Part shown: in pieces, positions 1-10,935 of the stretch
How the letters are laid out: each line of letters begins with the position of its first letter
Position numbering within the stretch: position 1 is the stretch's first letter
Made by a program: the position numbers and the translations under genes
Notes under the pieces: model-generated
Seen by the model: only the letters and a program-made list of their open reading frames with translations
The model's database searches: none
Told to the model about the DNA's origin: nothing
Source of the DNA: Mangifera indica
Taxonomy: Eukaryota > Streptophyta > Magnoliopsida > Sapindales > Anacardiaceae
Direction of reading: 5' to 3'
Length of the DNA: 64,000 nucleotides
NCBI RefSeq assembly: GCF_011075055.1
Contig: NC_058141.1
Location: 11,479,639-11,543,638 of the forward strand

Positions 1-720
1 GGTGAAGAGAAAACTGTAAAAAGGCACCACAGCAAAGAGGGAAAATATCTTGAAATATATTCTGATCACTACAGTACTCAGCCCAAGATTCCATCATGTG
101 ATATTTCTCAGTGATTTGCAAACATTAATTGGCACAGGAACAACTTTTAAAGTGGCTATTGAAAATACGAAAGTAATGAGATGAACAGGGTGGGGTGGAT
201 AATTTTATGCAGAATGTAAAGCTGGTAGAACATAAATAGTCAGAAAGTCAACCAAACATCATTGACCCAACAAACTTTGATTACCTGTACCACATTCATA
301 GCATAGACAAAGGCGTCAAGAAACTTAACTGATTTGAAACATAAATTGCTACCATGATTGCTTTAAGAAATTATCACAGAAAAAAAATTAAAACCTTCGC
401 AAGAATGCAAATTCCATTAAAAATCTAACTTCACTATTCACGACGGATTCAAACTTTACTAGACAGCACAAAAAATAATGAATTAAGAGGAATCAAATAA
501 CTTAACATATTTTTATAAGAAACTATAAAACCATATATAAGATGAGCCTGAGATCAGTGCTTCAGTGGACCAGTTTCAACAAAGAATTCAAAAAAGCAGA
601 GCCATTCTATACAAGAATGTGACAAAAACATGTCAAACATTATCTTCAACATACATTCTTACTATAACAAAGAAAAACCTTTTCTTTTCAATCAAACAAA
701 AACACTGGGACAATACATAC
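1..720 (-). other. Intron sequence of the NO VEIN-like gene (left edge)
   Basis: On the minus strand this follows a good splice donor (GTATGT, reading down from 720). I find no further exon that I can align with confidence, so it is most likely the second intron, with the rest of the gene beyond the left edge. The plus-strand reading frame at 565-825 overlaps the end of the exon antisense and is not a gene. Confidence 0.5.
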
Positions 721-2311
721 CCTAAATTTTGGATACGCACACCAAGTTTTTCTTTGCTCGCCACTGATCGCTTCTTAGCAATGAAATTGAGAAACTCATC
801 AACATTAATGTCTTTCTTTTTATGAGTGTCCAAGTACTCAGAAAGGTAAACAATTATGCCACGAGTAGTTATTTTAAAAACTTCAGTTACATCACAATTT
901 ACTGAAAAGTAATGCAAGACCAATGGGTGTCTTAAAAAAGGGCCAAGTTCCAGCTCTTCAAACTTCTTGATGCCCTCATTCTTGCATATGGCCACTTCCA
1001 AATCATTCAATGATGTAATTTGTTGGACCCCGACAAAGCAATGAATAAACGCATTTATCTACAAAAGGGGGGAAAACATGAGGAATATTAATACAAAACC
1101 CCGCAAAAAAAGATATTCAACTTAGCCTCGAGTTTACTGAGAGAAAACAGAACATAAATGATGAAAAACTGAATACACATAAGGGATGTAAAAGAACTGA
1201 AATTTAGTCTTCAGGTTGCCTCTGTTTACACACACAGGGCTCTGTCACACACAAGTTACACTTTAGTGAAACTTTCAGTCTTCACAGACTCCTAATTACA
1301 GTGCTCTGAATTCCAAATTTTCAAGTTCTATAATCTTCCAAAACCATAGTAGCACTCAGAAAAAGAAATATACGTTATGAACAAATAAATTGAGTCTTCT
1401 CTAATGTCAATCCACTCGTCAGAATTCTAGTTCCACTAAGCCTCAATTTGTTATAATATAAAAATTGAAAAAAAAATCAATCAGAAAAAAAAAAGAAAGA
1501 AAGAAAAATTGGAGGTCCCATTACATTCTTTGAAAGATTATAAAAAAAAAAAAAAAATCTAATTTAGGAATCTGTAGGTAGAGTACAGACTAGGAAAACC
1601 GATTTTCTGCAAAGTGATCATATTTATAATATGAAAGCGAATGCTAGTAACAGCTGTTAATCAAACTGACTAAATATATTGTATCATTTACAACGATGAT
1701 GTTGCATGAAACAATTACAAGTTTTCATTAAATTAATAAAATGCATGTCAATATGAAGTTACCTTAGATTCAGTGACCATAATTTTATTAAGAGACGGAA
1801 CCTCCTGAATTTGAAACCCCAAAGAGCTCCAAGAATCCACCTTCAGCTTCAAAAGCGCTGACTCACAAACTTTCCACGCGCTCACGCTCTCCCCAGCCGC
1901 TATAATCTCACTTCGAGCTTCAGATACTGCACTTTCAACTCTGTCCAACACCTCTCTTTTGGGCCTTTGAGGCTGACTTGACGGAGGAGTGTGAGTTCGC
2001 GATGGGTGATTACTTGTATTATAAGGTAGTTGTTGGGAAGGACCATTATGATTTTGGATATGAACAGACGGGCTTTGGAGGGGAAAATTAGGGTTTTGAA
2101 AAGGGAAATCAGGATTTTGGAGAGGAATATTTGTTAGGTTTTGGAGGAGTTGCAAGGCTTGGTTGGGGAAGAAGATATTAGGATTTTGAAGGGGGAAGTT
2201 GGGATTTAATTGCGACGTCTGGGTTTGAGATTGGGAATTAAATTGGGGAGTCGGCTGGGAACCGCCACTGCCGCCTGGGCGGAAGCGACGGCGGCGGTGG
2301 TTTTCATACAT
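721..2311 (-). CDS. NOV: NO VEIN-like protein, N-terminal part (exons 1 and 2, cut by left edge)
   Basis: Exon 1 is 2311-1763 (183 codons, start ATG at 2311); exon 2 is 1058-721 (phase 0 in, phase 2 out). The splice sites read AAG|GTAACT, TTGTAG|ATAAAT and AGG|GTATGT. The first ~110 residues are low complexity, with repeated NPNFPLQNP-like units rich in Asn, Pro, Gln and Phe. A conserved part follows (SAWKVCESALLKLKVDSW, then INAFIHCFVGVQQITSL, then FLRHPLVLHYFS), which I recognise as the amino-terminal region of plant NO VEIN. Family knowledge: NO VEIN is a very large (~2,700 aa) plant nuclear protein with an HSP90-like ATPase fold, needed for vascular development, auxin-dependent patterning and cell fate. 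Only the first ~296 residues are here; the ATPase region would lie off the left edge. The assignment is from memory of the conserved segment. The exon structure is clear from the sequence. Confidence 0.72.
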
Positions 2312-2655
2312 TATATGAAAGACAGAGCAGGACGAGAGGTTTATGAGGGGTTTTTTAAGTATTTATACGGACTACATGGCGAGAATAATTTTTTTTGCGG
2401 TTTACACACAACCTTAGGATTAAAAAGTTCAGATAGACCCACAGGTTTTAAATATGAATCCTACCTTCCCTCACATTCATAAATTCATCATTTACTTTTG
2501 GTGATTGTGGTAATTTTAATTAGAGACGGAAACAAGGTGGGATATATCTTTTGTTATTTTTTTTGTTTTAAATTATTTTAATTTTAAGAGGGTTAACAAT
2601 TATACAAGGTTTTAGATTGTATATTTATCTCACTAAACCAGGATATTAATTAAAA
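2312..2655. other. Upstream region of the NO VEIN-like gene
   Basis: This is the presumed promoter and leader of the minus-strand gene ending at 2311. It is AT-rich, and I can name no clear TATA box or motif. A family A transposon end begins immediately upstream, at 2656, so the repeat-free promoter is only about 345 bp. Confidence 0.35.
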
Positions 2656-3060
2656 GGCCAAAAGACTTGTTTCCACTCAAGTTTAAGTGTAATATGAAAC
2701 TCATACTTTTTAATTTTTAAAAATCAGAATACTCATTTATAAACAAAATTTTGTTATAAAACTCAGTTAATATTAAAAGTAAAATCATCATTTAACAAAA
2801 AATTAAAAAAACTACAATTTTTTTATATTTTCTCTTCTTAATTTGAAAATCTAATAATTTTTTTAATATAAAGTTTAAAAAGTAGCAATTTCCCTTCTAG
2901 AATTTTGAAACCATTGTTAGAAACAGTAAAATTTATCTTCTCTGACCATTTTGACTCTCTCCTCTTTATTTATCTCCTCTTGTTGACTTATTTTCACCCA
3001 TTGACAATAATGATATCCTTCGATAAAGACACTCCAATGAAATCGTCTTTGTCAAAATTA
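2656..3060 (+). repeat. Family A Mutator-like miniature element, 5' half only
   Basis: It starts with GGCCAAAAGACTTGTTTCCA and continues through the body shared with the complete copies: a Lys/Asn-like AT stretch, then a TCTTCTTAATTTG region. I cannot find a matching right end nearby. Either it is truncated or the right end has decayed, so the end coordinate is approximate. Confidence 0.6.
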
Positions 3061-5536
3061 ATCGCTTTAATTAATAGATGAAAACAAGTTAATAAGAAGA
3101 GATAACCTAGATGAGAGGACAAATATGGCGGAGTTAATCACTTTATTTTGTTCACATATATTTGGATAGTTTTTTAAGATTTATTATAAATATGTATTAA
3201 TTGGTCATTTATAATTTCATATAAATATTTAATAGTATATCAATTTTGCACGTATTTAAAAAATAATCAAAATATATAATATTTTAAGAAGAAAAAAATT
3301 AGTGGATAAATTCACAAAACACATATATTTTAGATAAAATAATAATTAGATATGAGTTCAAATACACATACTAATTTTCATATTAATATAATAAAACTAC
3401 ATTAATTTTATCTAATATTCAAGACAATTTTTTGATAAAATTATAATAATTTTTTTAACTATTGGAATGACTTGATAGGAAAAAAAAATTATTTGATTTT
3501 AAATTTATAAAATTATTCTATAATTAAAAAACAGTTTTTTTATATATTTTGAAATAATTTTAAATTAAAAATATTAAAAAATGATAAAACTATTCATACT
3601 TACTTCGGGTATATAAATATGTATATACTTTATATGTCATTTTGCGATTAGATATTACTTTATTCTTTATTCAAAATTATCAAATCACATAGTAACATAT
3701 TATCTATTTACCCAATTAAGCACTTAAAAATGTATACATATAGTTCTATTGTTTGTAGAAGTATGATTTTAATAAGTAACGTTAAATATGAATCGAATTG
3801 AGCTTAAATACATTCAAGCTTAAGTTTGACTTGAACAATAAATTATTGGCTCCAGTTCATTGAATCAAAGTAAATGGTAGTTTAAGTTCAACTAATTTCT
3901 TAAGTTTGATGTTTAAAAATCGATTCGAGTTTATAGTGTAGATTCTTAGCTTTAATTTATAATTAATTGACAAAATAACGTTAATTTACTTAATAATAAA
4001 CTAGAGTGCATTGTTTTGATAAATTGTTTGATATGACTCAAATTGGGCATTGAGTTAGAGCTTGAATCGATTTGAGTCATCCATCCAACACATGAGTAAA
4101 ATCAAATCAAGCTCTCTCCAATTTGAGTTTAATTCGATTTCAAAAATAAGTCAATTCTCTTTATCTAAGCGTAACTTGCATGAATCCAAATTAAATTAAA
4201 TTGATACTAGCCAATGTTCGAGTCTAACCGGATTTGGTTCAAGTGCAACCCTCCCAGTAAGTAGTATTTATTGAATTTTGTTGTTTAATCATTAATAACT
4301 ACATGATTAAATTAAATTACCACTCACCATTTAATTACTTAACTCAAATATTCACTAAAACTATGTACTAAATAATAATTAACATAGTAACTCAATAGAT
4401 CTAATTACCAAAGTCTCTTTTTTTTTTTTTAATTTATATTAGATTGATTTGAATTACCGTTTCCCTTATAGTTTCCCAATAAGAATATATTGATGTCCCC
4501 CTAATATTTTTTTTTAAATCAAATCTTTATCAAAACTATTTACCAAACTACATATTAACTTAATAAAATTGGTAAAATTTACCTATAATTTTTTTAAAAT
4601 AAATATCCCACTTTTGAGAGCTAAAATAAGTCTATGAATTAATAGAAATATTTAATTGAGTGATACGTAAAATATTATTTAAAAAAAAACCCGATTAAAT
4701 AACCAAAATTTTGTTTAACTTATTGAAACACTCAGATGATTGAAAAGAGTATGATGAGGAAGCAAAAACACATGCACTCATACATACGTACATACATAAT
4801 ATTCTTTTACTGTAAACAATCAATAATAAAAATTAAACTCACAAGTGGTTTAAATCAATTGCAATCGATTGAGCTATGCCTAGTCAAGTTGAGTTGTTAT
4901 TGTATGATTCATTTAATCCTACAAGTAGTTTGAATCATTTGCAATCTTAAAAGTAGATGATGGGAGAACAAGAACTATCAAGGCACAACAGCCACAAAAG
5001 TCTAGTCGAATGCATAAGCCAGTTGTGATTATTTGTAAATATTGGCCGGACAACTTGAGCGGGAGGAGGAGACTGAGTCAACAAATACAACAAAATAATA
5101 AATTCAAGAAGCAGGACAACTAGAACATGATGAGGACGTTATGTAACAAAGACAAACAGGATCAATTAACTATACGAAATATGTGAGTGAAACATGAGAC
5201 AATTGGTTATTGGGAGGAGTACTTTGTTTTTTTTCTTTAACCAAATTGTGAGATTATAATTGTTACATTCTCTGTATATTGAATGGGGATAGAACGAATG
5301 AAAAGAAGGACAATTTTTGGCTTATTTTCGTCCTTTGTTTGGAGTTGAGTGCATCATTGAATTTAACTAATTATTCTCTATTTTATATACTACACTATTT
5401 GTTTTTTGTTTTTTTACTGCTATTAGTAGACTGAACAATGGCAATTTTTTTAACCATGCCTTAAGAAAAATCAAATCACGTTTAAATTTATTAATATGAT
5501 TTAGTGATCCTATATTTTATAGTATAATTTAATATA
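3061..5536. other. AT-rich spacer with a decayed family B copy
   Basis: I see no gene. About 3790-4255 is a weathered copy of the family B element: repeated GAGCTTGA and TCAAGCTTAAGTT words, an internal AAAATAACGTTAATTTAC segment at the place of the conserved palindrome, and an end resembling CCAATGTTCGAGTCTAACC. The rest is simple AT-rich sequence. Short open frames such as 4736-4933 have no coding character. Confidence 0.45.
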
Positions 5537-6450
5537 GACCAAAAGAATTATTCTCATCCAAGGTTTAGTGTAAACTCAAACTTATATCAGTTAATTTTTA
5601 AAAATTCAAACTCCCACTCATTAATTAAATTTGGTTGTTACTATCAGCGATAAAATTATCATTTAGAAATTTGATTTAAACTTATATTTTAAATTACTCT
5701 TAAGTTTTGAAATTTTTATTTTTTGCTTTATAACTTCATATTTTTCAAGTTTAAAAACTAATTTTCTCTCAAAGTCTAGGGTTTGCAAACTTTTTCCCAT
5801 ATACAATACCCCCCCCCCCAACTTTTTAAAAAGTTATAGTGGAACCCAACTTCCTTTCTCCTTATCTCCAGCGACGATTCATCGAAGATGACAGTGGAAT
5901 CTTTTCCTCCTCTTGGTTGCCCTCTTTTTGCTATCCAACTGTTTTTGTTGGAGATAAAAATAAAGGGTTTTTGTCTCAGATAAAGACAAAGGGTCTTTAT
6001 CTAAAACGAAGACCAGTCATCTTAGAAGAAGACGACTGGCTAGATAGTGATGGGAAGGTGATTGGGAGGGAGAGGGAAGGAAGGAGAAAGAGATCGACCG
6101 CTATCTCCGACGATTCATCACCGAAGAGAAAGAGGAAGAAAGCTAGGTTTAATTGTAATTTTCTAAAAAAATTGGGGGGTGACATAAATAAAAAAAAAGT
6201 TTACATCTATAGACTTAGGAGATAGGGAAGTGAGTTTTTAAACCTGAAAAATATGAAATTAGAGAGAAGAAAAAATTTTAAAATTTAAAAATGATCATAA
6301 ATTATGTTTAAATAAAATTTTTTTATGATAGTATTATCTTTTATAATAATAATAAAATTTAATAAAAAAGATTAAAGTTAAATTTGTAATACTTAATAAA
6401 TATTAATTTGGGCTTACAACAAACTTTAGGTGAAAATATGTCTTTTGACA
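5537..6450 (+). mobile_element. Family A Mutator-like miniature element, complete (914 bp)
   Basis: The left end reads GACCAAAAGAATTATTCTCA and the right end GTGAAAATATGTCTTTTGACA, as inverted repeats. They are flanked by the direct 9-bp duplication TTTAATATA (5528-5536 and 6451-6459). A 9-bp duplication is the hallmark of Mutator-like elements. The arms, roughly 200-300 bp each, are AT-rich inverted copies of each other. The centre holds an open frame (5839-6225) with a basic PKRKRKK stretch that I do not recognise. There is no transposase, so it is non-autonomous. Confidence 0.85.
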
Positions 6451-6459
6451 TTTAATATA

Positions 6460-7056
6460 TTTGGCTTAAAAATGTAAAATATAATTTAATTTATTTATTT
6501 TTTAAAATGATTCTGCTTCGTTTTGGGTATCAAAATTCGTTATCGAATTTTCAACATTATTACCCTGTTCTATTTTAGGTAAAACTACGAAGTGATTCAT
6601 TAGGCGTCAATCTCATCAAACTGTTTCAAATTAAAATGTACAGCTCATTGCTGCGGTTCACATGCAGCTTATTAACGTCGGGTGGATGGCCTAGGTTTCG
6701 GCCATCTTAAATCGTCGGCGTTGATCTGTGTCTGCGTCCACTTTCTCAGCCAGGTACGCAAGTCCAAAAATATTGTCTCATCCTTCGTAGGGTAAAGTCT
6801 CATGAACATTCAATAATTTCACATTATCTATACTCTCACGGAATGAGGATTACTAAAGCAACTTAGTAACTAAATGAAAGAGATAGTCCTTTCAGGCGTA
6901 TTTTTCGTAGTTCAAATTATTTTAGCCATCAATTTCGGCACCGGCCGGGATCTTATCCTGGGAAAAAAAAAATTTAGGAAGATTGTTAAGCAGTGTCACA
7001 AACATGAATCAAATCTGAAAATATAGGCTGTTCTTTGAAGAATTTGTTATAACAAA
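6460..7056. other. Spacer, possibly holding a relic exon
   Basis: This stretch is less AT-rich than its surroundings. Near 6637 is an ATG followed by 23 codons with a mitochondrial-presequence flavour (MYSSLLRFTCSLLTSGG), then a stop. About 110 bp later a strong donor-like CAG|GTACGC occurs at 6751. This could be a broken first exon or a non-coding leader exon of a lost gene. I cannot name it. Confidence 0.2.
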
Positions 7057-7745
7057 GGCCAAATGACTATTTTCCATGTAAGTTTTAACGTGTTTTCAAA
7101 CTCACATTCATAGAATTTAAAAAACTCAAAGTCTCACTTATAAACCATATGTAGTTAAAATTTTTCGTTAAAGATAAAAGTAAAATCATTAATTTACTAA
7201 TAATATTAAAAAAATATAAATTTCGTTATAATTTTCCTTTTAAGTTTTAAAAATTAACAATTTTATCTATACCTAAAAATTTTTAACTTTGAAAAACCAC
7301 AATTTTTTCTCCCAAACATTTTTCCTTCCCTCCTCTGACTACTATTTCCGGTGTCAATAACCTCCTGTATCTACTACCCTAAAACGTTAGTTAGTACATA
7401 ATAGGACACGACGACCTCTCATTTTTAAATCTTTTTGTTGGTGTTAGTCGATATTTTGTAGTGGAGAAAGGTAGTTGTCGACATCAAAAATAGTAGTTGG
7501 AAGGGTAAATAAAAAAAATTTTAGATTTAAAGAGAAAATTAAAAAACTTTACCTAGAATGGAGTTATTAGTTTTTAAAATTTAAAAAAAAAATTAATAAA
7601 TTATATATATTTTAAATATTATTAATAAAATAACGATTTTATCTTTTTTTTAATAAAAAATTTTACCAACAATTAATGTATAAATAAGATTTTAAATTTT
7701 TAAATCATATAAAAATAATTTTAAAAACATATTAAAATTTGGGTT
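7057..7745 (+). repeat. Family A Mutator-like miniature element, degraded right end
   Basis: It begins with GGCCAAATGACTATTTTCCA and has the family's AT-rich arms. The right arm reaches about 7745, where the last recognisable part (ACATATTAAAATTTGGG) runs into a poly(A) tract instead of the expected GTCTTTTGGCC terminus. I found no target duplication. The centre, about 7300-7500, is specific to this copy. Confidence 0.6.
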
Positions 7746-10179
7746 TTAAAAAAAAAAAAAAAAGTCTTCAGTCTTATAACAAAATGTGAATTATGGCGTC
7801 TGAAGAAACTGATCGTGATCCTAGAACGGTTAATCTGAATTTCTTTAGCCCCGTGAATTTTTCGGCACAGAAATCTATACATATTTCGAGAAACAGGTAA
7901 CACGTTTATGTGAGTATATAGGGCAGTGCTGGTTTCCCAAGGATGATAAAAAACTTAGGGCTATAAACAGAAGTGTGGATATGACTGAGAGACGTCATGA
8001 GATGAGCTCAAGGTTTCAAGGGTTTATTTATTTATTTTTTTTTGTGAAATTTAATGGGTTTAAAGTTGCTCCAATCCAAAGCGACAAGGACAGGCACGGG
8101 GGAGGGCCATGCCAACGCATGCTCCTTAAAAAATGGGAGTGGGACTGGGATGTCTGTTTCCCTTACTAATTATAGTTGTCATGGTTTCCCTCGTTTCTTT
8201 TTATATCATTTTAAAATAACCTAATAAGATATTATCAAATTAAATGATGTGGCTAAGTTTATATAATTTATTTATATATATATATATATTATATCCTCAT
8301 TGTTGTGAATTTCAACATCAATCAAAGAAATATATAAGGAGATCCTTAGTTTTTGGGGGCTTCAAGAAATATGAGACAATTTAATTAGAATCTTCTCATC
8401 TGATTCACCTTTAATTTCAAAGCTTTGGCTATACAATATCTTTGATAATAAATAATTGGTACGCGATTACAAATACAATGATAATTTCCACCCAATGTTT
8501 GGCCAAAGACTTGTTTCACCCATTAAATACATAAATCACATTTTTTTTTTGCTCAAAATCTAACATCATCGGTAGAAATTATCAACAATGACCGCCGGTG
8601 ACCGATCACATGGAGAAAGAACGGAACTATATGCCCTTAACCGGGTGAAGGACATTCTGTTGACTTAAAAAATGGGTGAGAGTTGTTGAGCTCTAAATTC
8701 AGTTTCACCGACTTAGATATACGTTCATTGATTAGGTCTTCGAATTCTTAATATTTCTGCACTCGAAAGCCCTTCACGTGGCATCAGACAGTAACTCAAA
8801 TGTTAGATGCAACTTGTACTTAACTACACAGGGACATGCTACTTTCTGTCCATGTTGTTTACTTTCTGAACTCCATCAAATCATAATAGTACTATTATCT
8901 ATTCATTTATACTGTTTCAGACACTGGATAATTAATCACCGAGAAATCTTGGAAACTCTTAACTCAGATTCGAAGCCCTACATGTTCTGTCTGAAATCCT
9001 TTTAAGATAATGTTTTTTTAAGGTCTTTTGTAGCTGGTGTGGAATCTATTCTTTAGATACAATGCAATTATATGATTTTTAAATTGCCAAGCTACCAAAA
9101 ATAGTTTTGTCGAATATAATATGTGTGTTCTCTATTATTATATGGTGTTGATTTATTTTTGTTTTTTTCAATTATTTATTTTTAAACCAGGCGACGTCTA
9201 CATCATCAAAGTGATCAATCAATTTATTGATAATAGTGATATGTAGGACCAAATCTTAGGTGAACAAAATGAAGGTACAAACGTTCAATGAAGAGGTGAG
9301 CATTCATTTTTACTTCAAATTTTTTAACAAAGTCATCTTATGGACACTCTTTTACAAGTAGTAAATGCAACAACGGATGTGCTTCACCTACTTACACAAT
9401 ATATTTAATAACACATATAATTAAATTTTTACCGAATATTATATTATATAGTTTTTATTATTATAAAATGTTCAAATACATGGTGCACCAAAGAAGATGC
9501 CAAACTAACCCTTCAGATTTTGGCAGTTCTTCTATAATCCCTCTAACCCACCCCCAAATTGTTTAGTTTTCTTGACACTTGCACAGGCACTCTTTGGAAA
9601 TGGAGAAAGCAAAAAGGTTCAGACTATCCAACCGTAAAAAGAATCACAACTGGAAAATTCACTGATTGTTTATTAGTCTTTGTAGATAATGACGGGATAT
9701 AGAATTTTATTGATCGGCTTGTCATTTTTCTTTTCGAATATGTTTAAAATCATGGGTGGTGCATATTGTTTCGATTCCAGCCAAGTAGCGTCGATATGTT
9801 GTTATCGTCCATTATTGTTAATACTTTTTATTCACAAAATTAAAGCGATTGAATTTTCAGTAATAATAGCATCTGATTGAAATAACTTTGATAAAAAAAA
9901 TAGTGAAAATTTTAATTGTTGTAACCGGAAAATATAAAAGTTACATTATTTCAATTAAAAAAAAAGTATAAATTGCTTCAATTGAAATAAAAAAGAAGTG
10001 ATAGTTTGTTTTTAAGTTTACTATTTATTGTATTTTATGAATTTTATTTTTAATTTTTTATGCTTTTGCAAATTATTAATTGAATATGGGCAAATGACTG
10101 ATTGCATCAGCAGTTTCATGGTTAAGGAAAAGATGAAGATCAATATAATGTGTACATACCATTTAGATATATATAGATG
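7746..10179. other. Spacer upstream of the LAR gene
   Basis: It holds AT-rich sequence, a (TA)n microsatellite near 8274-8290, and several short open frames (for example 7975-8169, 8778-9005, 9689-9880). None of these has a recognisable domain, splice context or coding bias. I see no gene here. Confidence 0.4.
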
Positions 10180-10262
10180 ATGTATTTATCATATGATTAA
10201 ATATTATTTTATTTTTAATTAATTTAATATTATTTAATCATATGATAATATATTATTATGTA
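10180..10262. repeat. Family D short AT-rich palindromic element
   Basis: A near-perfect palindrome: ATCATATGATTAAATATT, then TATTTTTAATTAA, then the mirror AATATTATTTAATCATATGAT. The same core recurs in the window at about 11990, 12330, 14560, 19070, 26830 and 59350. This marks a dispersed miniature family with palindromic structure rather than a simple AT tract. Confidence 0.6.
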
Positions 10263-10832
10263 TTTAAATTGTATATAAAAAATAAAACGTGTAGTTTTAT
10301 TGAAAGATCAATGACTATTTTATCCACTAACTGTCCATTGGAAAAACAAAATGAAGAACAGCTAGACAAAATTCATGCCAGAAACAACGATAATCCTCCG
10401 TTGTCAAGAATCGCAGAATCAGCATCAAAAGAAACATTAATGGTAGGGCAGCTGCCTGCTGATGGTGATGTATGAAAACCCAATAAATTGGCAAATTAAT
10501 TAAACACGCAACTCCATGTATACTTAATTTGACTTTTGCAAAGTAAATTCAGTTATTAATAGCATAGAAAATTTTATTAGATTTATTTTTCCCATTTTCC
10601 TATCACGAGTTTCCTGGCTACCCGTCAATAACTTATTGAGCTACTCTTCAACATTACTGAGTAGATATGATACTAAAACAAGACTAAAGTTCATAGACGA
10701 AAGAAAGGGTTGAGTTTCTAGATAAATGATTTTTTTAATTTTTGTGTGTTGAACGTTAGCTGGAATTAGCGTCAATGAGTTTCTTATTTATGCAGGCGAT
10801 TCCGTAAAACACGTCGTGGAGCTTCATCAATT

Positions 10833-10842
10833 CTATATATAT
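10833..10842 (+). promoter_or_regulatory. Probable TATA box of the LAR gene
   Basis: CTATATATAT lies about 95 bp before the LAR start codon. It puts transcription start near 10865 and gives a leader of about 70 nt. This is why the start at 10936 is preferred over the upstream in-frame ATG at 10816, which would lie before the TATA box. An ACGT core (ACACGTCG) sits just upstream, near 10810. Confidence 0.5.
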
Positions 10843-10935
10843 GTCAGCAACTTAACAACTAACCAACTCGATCGTATCTTTTTTCCTTCTCTTTGTCGGA
10901 AAAGAACTACGTGCAAAAGAAGAAGAAGAAAAAAA

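Noticed and set aside
10816..10935. Longer LAR start adding 40 residues
   Set aside because: The ATG precedes the TATA-like box, and the extra residues (basic run of Arg and Lys) have no match in the LAR family, which begins close to the Rossmann motif.
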